NCBI GenBank assembly: GCA_947460595.1
Contig: CANHGS010000011.1
Coordinates: 1-64,000, forward strand
Reading direction: 5' to 3'
Length of the DNA: 64,000 bases
Source: Bacteroidota bacterium
GTDB taxonomy: Bacteria; Bacteroidota; Bacteroidia; Chitinophagales; Chitinophagaceae
The notes beneath the pieces were generated by a model. That model made no database searches, was not told where the DNA came from, and saw only the letters and a list, made by a program, of their open reading frames with translations. Both the position numbers and the translations under genes were made by a program. Positions 36,464 through 44,082 of the stretch are shown here, one piece after another; within the stretch, counting starts at the first letter, position 1, and every line of letters begins with the position of its first letter.

Positions 36464-39400
36464 TTAAAATGAAGTGGTTAATCCAATAGTCAACATCATT
36501 ACAGGAGGCGTGGTGCTATTATCCGTAACAATGGTGAACGGACCGGTGATGCCTCTTGGTGCCACTTCCGGATCCTGACCGGTGTATTTGGTAAATGTGA
36601 TCAGATTCTCGGCAGTTAGATAACCACTCAAGCTCTTCATCCCAATTTTTTTCAAAACCTTTTGGTTAAAAGTGTAGCGTGCAGTAATGCTGCGGAAGCG
36701 CAAGAAAGATGCGTCTTGTACATAGCGGTCACTACCCAACCAGTTAAAACCAGCATTCCACAAAGCCCTAGGAATATCTGTTTGATCACCCGGATTTTTC
36801 CATCTTCTTAAAACAGCCGTACTCTGGTTGTTGAAACCATACATATTGGTAGTGGTCATTTGCGTACCATTCACTACATCATATCCATAACGGAAATTAA
36901 AGAAGGCGGTGATTTTCAGGTTTTTCTTATAAGTGATACTTGGACCAAAACCACCAGAGAGTTTGGGGTTGCTATTGCCTAAGTAAACAACGTCTTTGTA
37001 GTCAATGCTACCATCTTTGTTAATGTCTTCATATTTGGCATCACCAGGTTGGAAAATATAATCCGTTTGAGGATAGTTAAAGCGCATGTAAACCGCTTGA
37101 CCATTTGGTCCAACAATGGGTGCGCCTTTGGCATCAGTAGCAATGGTGCTTGCTTTGTCAGCATAAACACCTTGGTAGCGGTATCCATAAATAGAACCGA
37201 ATGGATTATTGATTTGTAAGAATGCTTGGTATTGACCATTGGCGGTTAAAGCAGTTACGTTTTGCTTAGGATAGTAAGGGCTCATTTCACGAATAATATT
37301 TTGGTTCTGTGAAATGTTGAAATTGAAATCAACCACCCAATCTTTTGTTTTAACTGGAGTAGTCATGATATTCAATTCCCATCCTTGGTTGTCTAAAACA
37401 CCCACATTCATATCCACCGCACCGTATCCCATAAATGTTGGAATCTGTAAACCATAGAATAACAAATCCTGTGTGCGATTTCTATAGACTTCTAAGTCAA
37501 TATTCACCCTGTTTTTAAATCCAATAAAGTTCATACCAAAGTTCAAGCCATGGATAACCTCCCATTTCAGGTTACTCAATTCCATAGAAGAGGGGTATAC
37601 TCCACCTTGGCCTTGATAAGACCAGCCATTGCTGGCGTAGTTGTTGTAAAAACTATAATCGTATTTAGGAGAGTTACCAGACTGACCATAGCTAGCACGC
37701 AAACTCAGGTCGTTCACAAACCTTACATCTTTCATAAAGTTTTCTGCACTTACCCTCCATTTGGTAGAAATAGAAGGGAAAAAACCATAGCGCTGAGCGG
37801 GACCAAACCTAGAACTAGCATCCATACGAACACCCGCGTTCACTATGTATTTGCCCTTGTAATCATACTGTGCATTCCACAACAAACCAATGGTTCTGGT
37901 TTGAGCAAAACCAGCGGCAATACTCAAGTCTTGGTTCTGTGTTCTAGCAGCAGATGCAGGATCTTGCAAGAGTGAAGAAGCTGAGTTAGAAGTAAGAGAC
38001 TGGTTAGAAATGGTCTTGTTGTCATAGGTTTGGAAAGACAACAAAGAAGTTAGACTGTGGTCACCTTTTAATTGAGGGGTGAACACCAAATTGGTTTTTG
38101 ACTGAACGTTGAATCCGTCAAAGTCGCCATTATAAGCCCTGTTTACCACGGTTTCAGTAACAGGTCTTCCGGTAGCAATCTGTGGTAAGAAAGTATTGTT
38201 CTTGGTACTGTTGATGTCAAACTGAATGTCACCAGTTAAAATCAAGGTTCTTGGAATAATCTCGTAAGAGAGGTTAAAGTGTGGCGTAATCCTATTACCA
38301 TATACACGGTTCTTGGCGGCATTGGCCATGGCTACCGGATTATAGGTAGCAGGATATTGACCTTGAATATTTTGTGAAGGAGAAAAATAGTTAGGCGTTA
38401 GTATACCTTGTTCATTGTATTCATAAATGCTCATATTGGGCATTTTGTTCAACGCTACGTTTCTAATTTCATTGGCAGTAGAACCAGGACTATAACCTTT
38501 TGGATTGTCCGTAAAAGTATAAGCAATGTCTGTACGGAATTTGATTCTTTCGGAAACAATATAGTCTAAGTTAATACGCGTATTGATCCTAGTTAAACTT
38601 GTACCAATGGTGGTGCCTGTTTGGTTAAAATATCCCAACGATGCAAAGTATCTTGCTTTTTGACCACCGCCCGTAATAGATAAGTTATGGTCTTGTGCGT
38701 AACCTATTTGAGTAATGGCACCAATCCAATCCGTGTTCTGACCGTAGTTATTAAAGTTGTAAGGATCGTTTGGATCGTAGGCAAATTCTTTTACTGTTTG
38801 GGTATTCAAAGGGGTACCGGTTCTGTTCATCACTTCTTCTGGAATCAGGTTGGAATACTGATTACCATTCAACATAGGAATGGTAGCGGGCTGTTGAGAA
38901 CGGATGCCTTTAAAAGAGTAGTTCAGAGTTGGTTTACCTACGATACCACGTTTGGTACTGATTAATAAAACGCCATTTGCAGCTCTTGAACCCCACATAG
39001 CGGTAGCGGCGGCATCTTTTAAAACGGTAATCTCTTTAATATCTGCTGGCGCAATGTTTAACAACTGTGCATATCCTTGGTCATCTGCCGTACCAAAGTT
39101 AAAGTCAGAAGGAATGGCTGTTTCATAAGGCATACCATCTACTACAATCAATGGGTTGGTACCAGCATTAATAGAAGAAGTACCGCGGATACGGATACTC
39201 ATACCAGCTCCAGGATCTCCAGAAGTAGAAGTAATATCCACACCAGACAAACGTCCTTGTAATGCTTGGTCAATGGAGGCTGCTCCTAATTCTTCTAAAT
39301 CTTTTGCCTGAATTTTTACAGTGGCAATGGTCAGGTTTTTATCAGCTATAGAAAGGTTACCATTGTCTGTTCTCCTACCTCCAACTACCACCACGTCATT

Positions 39401-39742
39401 CAAAGAATTAGCTGTATTGGCTTCAATAGCCATATTCAAACTGGTTCTCCCTTTTAGGTCTACTTCTTCTGTTTTATAACCAATATAAGAGATAGATACT
39501 TTGTGGTTGGGGTTAGAAATTTTGAGGGCGTAGTTACCTTCTATATCAGTAGTAACACCCCTAACAATTCTTCCGTCCTTATCTACTTCTGCCACAGAAA
39601 CATTGGCAATAGGAGACTTGTCTTTTTTGTCTGTGATCTTTCCCCTTAAAACGTTTTGGGCAGCGGGTGCATCCTGTGCAAATACCGGTTGAAAGCAGGC
39701 TGCTAGCAAGGGTAGGAACAAGTAACAAACTAATTTTTTCAT
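36464..39742 (-). CDS. SusC/RagA family TonB-dependent receptor (first pair)
   Basis: 1092 residues. Signal peptide ending in V-F-A-Q-D, carboxypeptidase-regulatory-like domain (about 32-110), a linker with V-V-V-V-G-G-R-R near 118 (TonB-box-like region), plug with the SusC hallmarks (I-R-I-R-G-T-S-S-I near 182, L-I-V-V-D-G-M-P near 200, A-A-A-T-A-M-W-G-S-R-A-A-N-G-V near 243), then the barrel. There is no signalling N-terminal domain. It lies 49 bases after the first FAS1 gene. It differs clearly from the second SusC, so the locus carries two distinct uptake channels. Confidence 0.94.
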   Translation of the reverse strand: MKKLVCYLFLPLLAACFQPVFAQDAPAAQNVLRGKITDKKDKSPIANVSVAEVDKDGRIVRGVTTDIEGNYALKISNPNHKVSISYIGYKTEEVDLKGRTSLNMAIEANTANSLNDVVVVGGRRTDNGNLSIADKNLTIATVKIQAKDLEELGAASIDQALQGRLSGVDITSTSGDPGAGMSIRIRGTSSINAGTNPLIVVDGMPYETAIPSDFNFGTADDQGYAQLLNIAPADIKEITVLKDAAATAMWGSRAANGVLLISTKRGIVGKPTLNYSFKGIRSQQPATIPMLNGNQYSNLIPEEVMNRTGTPLNTQTVKEFAYDPNDPYNFNNYGQNTDWIGAITQIGYAQDHNLSITGGGQKARYFASLGYFNQTGTTIGTSLTRINTRINLDYIVSERIKFRTDIAYTFTDNPKGYSPGSTANEIRNVALNKMPNMSIYEYNEQGILTPNYFSPSQNIQGQYPATYNPVAMANAAKNRVYGNRITPHFNLSYEIIPRTLILTGDIQFDINSTKNNTFLPQIATGRPVTETVVNRAYNGDFDGFNVQSKTNLVFTPQLKGDHSLTSLLSFQTYDNKTISNQSLTSNSASSLLQDPASAARTQNQDLSIAAGFAQTRTIGLLWNAQYDYKGKYIVNAGVRMDASSRFGPAQRYGFFPSISTKWRVSAENFMKDVRFVNDLSLRASYGQSGNSPKYDYSFYNNYASNGWSYQGQGGVYPSSMELSNLKWEVIHGLNFGMNFIGFKNRVNIDLEVYRNRTQDLLFYGLQIPTFMGYGAVDMNVGVLDNQGWELNIMTTPVKTKDWVVDFNFNISQNQNIIREMSPYYPKQNVTALTANGQYQAFLQINNPFGSIYGYRYQGVYADKASTIATDAKGAPIVGPNGQAVYMRFNYPQTDYIFQPGDAKYEDINKDGSIDYKDVVYLGNSNPKLSGGFGPSITYKKNLKITAFFNFRYGYDVVNGTQMTTTNMYGFNNQSTAVLRRWKNPGDQTDIPRALWNAGFNWLGSDRYVQDASFLRFRSITARYTFNQKVLKKIGMKSLSGYLTAENLITFTKYTGQDPEVAPRGITGPFTIVTDNSTTPPVMMLTIGLTTSF

Positions 39743-39791
39743 ATGACTTTGTGTAAATGGGAATTAGGTTTTGGGTAACTGTTCGCTTGGT

Positions 39792-42008
39792 CTAGTTAGG
39801 ATTGTATTTAAGGTATCCATCAATCAAGTGAATCACACATCGATCAGCCAGGTTATTGCTGTTGGCAATCACAACATTGGATGTTCTATTATAGTTATCC
39901 TTGATTTGCATGCTGTTTAAAGCGCTAGTAATACTTAGCTGACCAGCATCACCGCTCACATTTTTGAACAGGGTTTCATATGTTCCAATTTTTTTACCAT
40001 CTGGCACAACGGTTACTTTATTCAAAATATGGTTCAGGATAAAGTTGTTAACAAGGTCTTTATCAGACTGAAGTGTTGGAGCAAAGTTGGGAACACCCGT
40101 TGCAACGGTACCGGGCAACAGACCATCTTTTACCGCTTGCACAATGGCCGCGTTATTGGGTACAAAAGAAGTATAGAACACACCGGGTTGCACACCCAGG
40201 ATAGCACCAGAAGCCGCAGTAAAAATAGTAGCGTTTTTCAAGTAAGAAACAAAATTGAAAAACTGAGAAGTTGCTGCAGAAGCACCACCTAGCGTTACCA
40301 AATTCAAACCAAAATTTCTTACGCTAAATGTGAGTAGGTTGTCTGCATAATACACCCTACCGTTAAAAGAGGTTTTAGTAGAACTGGTGTTAACGGTATA
40401 TGCGCTGTCTTCAGAACCAGCAGAAGAAAACTTACCATTATTCCATTTAATATAGTCACCAGATGCGGTTTCAATAATTCCGGTTCCAGTAATATTATCT
40501 AGCTCTCCAGTAGTAATAGGAATAATATGTGTACCCAAGATTCTTTGGAGATTATCTCTTGGAACGTTACCAGTAGTGGTGGTGCTAGTACCTGGTGTGG
40601 TATAAGCCCAAGCATTGGCAACGGTATTAAAATCATAACCTCTTTTTTTCATAACCACATCGCTCATCATGACCATCACGTATTTGATGGTAGGAATGGT
40701 TACGGAGAATCGGTAGTTTTGATCAAGCGCCCTTGTCATTAACAAGTTAGCCGGATCTAAATAAGCCCTACCATAAACCGTTCTAAATACATTGGGTTCT
40801 TGTACTTTATTAGAACCATAGAAGAAGCCATTACTCAATACTTTCTTTTCTACAATGTCAGAGGTTGAATTGATTGTTGGTGCTTCACCTTGTGCGTTAT
40901 TGGTCACCGCAAATTTACTGGGCCACATAGCTGTTTGCCACATGTGTGCATTCACAAAGTCTTGAATAATTTGTGTAGGCAGGGCATCCAAAGAACTATA
41001 ACTTTCTAACAATACTTTTTGAATATAATTTAAGGTAGCAGTATTATTAGGTGCAATCATGGTAAATGAATTTGACTGACCATCATTGTCCTGAGCCTTT
41101 AAAAAGTTTTCGTTGTTGGGAGAGAATCCTGTTGTAGGCGCAAACTGTTTAATATAAACCGGGTCGTTTTTACCAGTCAATAATTTATAACGGTTGGTGG
41201 CGTCTGCATTACTAACAAATGATACAATGTATTTGTCCAATAATTTTTTGAACTCGGTATATTGTGCGTTTGTTTTCAGGTGTTGATCAATATTCTTTGC
41301 AGGTAAGATTACTTTATCAATCTCATGGATATATCCATTTTCTGCAACATAATCAGATTTCAAAACAGCGGCATCCATTACATTAAAACCAGAGAAACTG
41401 CTATTAGGAAAGAAGTAGGTATAATCTGAACCAGGAAGACCTTTTGCAGTAAAATAAACATCGGTAAAATAACTGATGTGCTTATTATTATTGTCTCCGT
41501 TTACAAAACTGTTGTTTCTATTTGAACCCAAGGCTTTCACTTTCTCTCCAGTCTTGGTGGTGTCATCATAAAAACTATTGTAGTTAGCGGTTCTTCTGCG
41601 GAAACTATTATTGGGAATCCATCCCGTGTTGGCTTGGTAATCATTTAACCTTGCTTTTGTAAAGGCATTATAAACCAAAGCATAAGTGACAATACCCTGC
41701 GCAGTGGCAGAGTCAATTTTGTCAATGCCTGAGATCCCTTGTTCTGCAAAAAATTTCTGGAAGGCCGCATCGTTGGGTGCAAATAAAGTCCAGTAACCCG
41801 CAGCACCAAGGATATTGCGGTATCCCGCCTTGTCTATACAAGCAAGTAAGGTGTTGAAATTTCCTTTTTGTTGCAAAACTTGGTAAATGGGTTGGGCCAG
41901 GGTATCTGGTCTACCATAAAATTCATCAAATGCCTTTTTCTTACATCCAGTACCAACAATGGACAAAAGGATCACGATGACAAGAACGGAACTTAGAACT
42001 CTTCTCAT
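39792..42008 (-). CDS. Large FAS1 (fasciclin) domain lipoprotein, first gene of the uptake operon
   Basis: 738 residues. The lipobox ends at Cys22 (V-G-T-G-C) followed by Lys-Lys-Lys. FAS1 signatures recur: W-T-L-F-A-P-N-D-A-A-F near 74 with G-Y-I-H-E-I-D-K-V near 226; F-T-M-I-A-P-N-N near 316; and F-V-P-N-N-A-A-I near 616 with C-V-I-H-L-I-D-G near 725. At least three FAS1 units are present, with a diverged region at about 410-560. It lacks the jelly-roll ending of the other two FAS1 proteins. Being first after a 335-base leader, it is probably the most strongly expressed; adhesion or ligand presentation is inferred. Confidence 0.85.
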   Translation of the reverse strand: MRRVLSSVLVIVILLSIVGTGCKKKAFDEFYGRPDTLAQPIYQVLQQKGNFNTLLACIDKAGYRNILGAAGYWTLFAPNDAAFQKFFAEQGISGIDKIDSATAQGIVTYALVYNAFTKARLNDYQANTGWIPNNSFRRRTANYNSFYDDTTKTGEKVKALGSNRNNSFVNGDNNNKHISYFTDVYFTAKGLPGSDYTYFFPNSSFSGFNVMDAAVLKSDYVAENGYIHEIDKVILPAKNIDQHLKTNAQYTEFKKLLDKYIVSFVSNADATNRYKLLTGKNDPVYIKQFAPTTGFSPNNENFLKAQDNDGQSNSFTMIAPNNTATLNYIQKVLLESYSSLDALPTQIIQDFVNAHMWQTAMWPSKFAVTNNAQGEAPTINSTSDIVEKKVLSNGFFYGSNKVQEPNVFRTVYGRAYLDPANLLMTRALDQNYRFSVTIPTIKYVMVMMSDVVMKKRGYDFNTVANAWAYTTPGTSTTTTGNVPRDNLQRILGTHIIPITTGELDNITGTGIIETASGDYIKWNNGKFSSAGSEDSAYTVNTSSTKTSFNGRVYYADNLLTFSVRNFGLNLVTLGGASAATSQFFNFVSYLKNATIFTAASGAILGVQPGVFYTSFVPNNAAIVQAVKDGLLPGTVATGVPNFAPTLQSDKDLVNNFILNHILNKVTVVPDGKKIGTYETLFKNVSGDAGQLSITSALNSMQIKDNYNRTSNVVIANSNNLADRCVIHLIDGYLKYNPN

Positions 42009-42343
42009 AACAGTAGCTGTCGTTTGTGTTTATCTTACCGGTGTCTTGGGTAAAACACCGTCCAATTTTTTTAAATAACAACTTTGGGGAGTTCCGGCCG
42101 GATGGGGAATTGCATGAAAGATTTAGCGGGGCAGATATGGACTTTTTGGCAATCGACAAGCAGCTAGTACAACCTTTTAAGTTGTATTTAAGCCCAAATT
42201 AACAATTGTCAGTTTTACATCTATCCTGTTGCGTCCTGTTGGCTACTTAATATTTTATTTTAAGAACCGCCCATAAAAGAAAGGTCTACCAGTGATTAGC
42301 CGGCAGCCGCTTTTTTTAAACCTCGGGGATAAGGAAGGGTTTA
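42009..42343 (-). promoter_or_regulatory. Intergenic leader/promoter region of the FAS1-SusCD operon
   Basis: 335 bases without a gene. Near the FAS1 start, CGGTGT (42039-42044) and ACACCG (42055-42060) form a 6-bp hairpin in the transcribed leader. A perfect 10-bp palindrome TCCGGCCGGA lies at 42093-42102, and TACAAC/GTTGTA arms at 42168-42173 and 42181-42186. The nearest -7 match on the minus strand is TTAATTTG near 42195-42202, one base off consensus. No terminator for the upstream cyclophilin gene was clear. No sigma/anti-sigma genes accompany the locus. Confidence 0.4.
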
Positions 42344-42931
42344 TCAGGGTCTTACAATGTTGAAAATATCAACCTGTGGAGAAAGATACTGGCCATTGAG
42401 CTTTTGTCCAGAGATTTTAAAGACTAGGTTTAAACCCTTGACTACTTTGCCAAAAGCCGCATATCCTTGGCGGTCTTCACAATTTTCGCCGCCAAAATCC
42501 AATCCGGGTTGGTTGCCAATGACTATAAAGAATTCGGTGCCGGCGGTTCCCGGAGCAGCACGGGCAAGAGAAATGACCCCTTCTGTATGTAAAATGGCCG
42601 TTTCCTTGGTGCTTTCGTGAGGGATTCCCTTAATAGCAATCGCTTTTTTATAGTTGGTTTTCCAGATACCGCCCTGAATCAACTCGGTTTTTGGGGCATT
42701 GGAAGGCTGGTTTTCCATATTGAGGGCTCTATAAAAACCACTATTGAAATAAAAGCCAGAATCTACATAAGACAGGAAAGCCGCCACTGTTTTGGGTGCT
42801 TTTTTAGGGTAGAGCTCCAACTCAATCTCACCATACTTGGTTTGAATCAATACGTGCGGGTTCTCATACACGGGCTTGGGTTTGCAAGCCAGCAAGCCAA
42901 AGAAGAAGATTATTATAATGGAATAGCGCAT
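42344..42931 (-). CDS. Cyclophilin-type peptidyl-prolyl isomerase, lipoprotein
   Basis: 195 residues. Lipobox ends in L-L-A-C (Cys16). The cyclophilin fold is recognisable from V-L-I-Q-T-K-Y-G-E-I-E-L-E-L near 27, K-A-P-K-T-V near 44, G-F-Y near 56, Q-G-G near 86 and F-F-I-V-I near 134. Several active-site residues of canonical cyclophilins are replaced or placed differently, as in other short bacterial forms (the usual F-H-R is F-Y-R). Assists folding of envelope proteins. Last gene of a tight six-gene operon (2-base gap upstream). Confidence 0.88.
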   Translation of the reverse strand: MRYSIIIIFFFGLLACKPKPVYENPHVLIQTKYGEIELELYPKKAPKTVAAFLSYVDSGFYFNSGFYRALNMENQPSNAPKTELIQGGIWKTNYKKAIAIKGIPHESTKETAILHTEGVISLARAAPGTAGTEFFIVIGNQPGLDFGGENCEDRQGYAAFGKVVKGLNLVFKISGQKLNGQYLSPQVDIFNIVRP

Positions 42932-42933
42932 GA

Positions 42934-44076
42934 TTAAGGAATGATTTCAAACAGGAAAAATTGGGTGGTTTCAAAAAATTGAAAGTTATTATCTGCCACC
43001 ATGACCAAGGTTTTGTGTCCGTTAGGTAAAAGGGGGCCAAATGTCATTCCCTCTACATTGTCTACATAAATTCCCAGGGTATCCATGTTTAATAATAATT
43101 TCTTGGTCAAGGGCTTTGCCGGTGGCGATGCTATTAGAGAAGCATTCTTGCTAATATCTTCTGCACCAGTAAGATCTACTTCAAAAATCTTGATGGTGCA
43201 GGGTAGTCTGCCTGTAGAAAAAGAACGTTCCATCACCAAGAGTTTGTTATTGCCAATGGCATAGATTTCGGGTACCCCGTTAACTTTAAAAGCTGAAACA
43301 GGTGTGGCAGGATAAGCCACTGGATCCAACAAATACGCATACTGTGCGGTATTCTTGTTTGACTTGAGGTCATATTGGTAAATCCTAATCCAAGCCTTAT
43401 TGGGGGTCAGGTCGGCCCTTGGCCCGTCTTCATACAAGGGCTCTTCTACATTTACATACAAGGTTTTGAAGCCTTTGTCAAATGTCGCGCCCTCCAAGAC
43501 CCCGTTTTGTCTGGGACCTTTTTCTGTTGCGCGCATCTGCAAATTTTCCGGCAGGGGCAGGGTATCTAGATACTGACCATTTAGGCTGATTCGGGTTATG
43601 GCTGGATTGGCTAATATGGTTTCTTTGTCCCTGATAATTCTTTCACCCTCGCTTGTCCAAACCAATTGATTCTTGGAAGCGTCGTATCTAATGGATTCTG
43701 GGTCCGGTGTTTTAGCGGGGTCTTCTTTGGAAGAGGGGTAGGGCTTGCCATTGGCTTGCAACAAAGACTGCACGCCCAACCATTGAACCGAGTCAATGCC
43801 AGACTTACCCAAAGCTAGTTTAACGGTATAAAATCGGGCGGGGTTAATCGCGGACCTATCGTCACAGATTAGAAAATAGCGGTCATTTTTGGCGTCATAG
43901 TCAATGCCCGATAGCCCCCCAATGGTGGTTCCCATAAAGGGTTTATTGTGTTCCACATCATAATGACCCAATAGTTTCAATTGGCCAATGCTGGAATCAA
44001 CCGGAACAACCGCTTTTCTGGTGGCACAGGATACCAACAAGACAAGGGCCAATAAACCAAGGGCTATTTTTTTCAT
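42934..44076 (-). CDS. Esterase-like activity of phytase family protein, lipoprotein
   Basis: 380 residues, lipobox L-L-V-S-C (Cys17). The sequence G-T-T-I-G-G-L-S-G-I-D-Y-D near 50, followed by C-D-D-R-S near 71 and the late V-E-G-M-T-F-G near 344, fit the 'esterase-like activity of phytase' beta-propeller family (PF13449 type). Members are poorly characterised; phosphodiesterase or phytase chemistry is suggested but not shown. Likely anchored in the envelope. It lies 6 bases after the M28 peptidase and 2 before the cyclophilin gene. Confidence 0.78.
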   Translation of the reverse strand: MKKIALGLLALVLLVSCATRKAVVPVDSSIGQLKLLGHYDVEHNKPFMGTTIGGLSGIDYDAKNDRYFLICDDRSAINPARFYTVKLALGKSGIDSVQWLGVQSLLQANGKPYPSSKEDPAKTPDPESIRYDASKNQLVWTSEGERIIRDKETILANPAITRISLNGQYLDTLPLPENLQMRATEKGPRQNGVLEGATFDKGFKTLYVNVEEPLYEDGPRADLTPNKAWIRIYQYDLKSNKNTAQYAYLLDPVAYPATPVSAFKVNGVPEIYAIGNNKLLVMERSFSTGRLPCTIKIFEVDLTGAEDISKNASLIASPPAKPLTKKLLLNMDTLGIYVDNVEGMTFGPLLPNGHKTLVMVADNNFQFFETTQFFLFEIIP

Positions 44077-44082
44077 ACAATC

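Noticed and set aside
28567..39742. The two SusC genes as a recent tandem duplication
   Set aside because: The proteins differ through most of their length, and their SusD partners differ by 100 residues in size.
41941..42159. Small open frame over the FAS1 gene start
   Set aside because: It overlaps the signal peptide of the FAS1 lipoprotein in another frame and shows no protein-like pattern.
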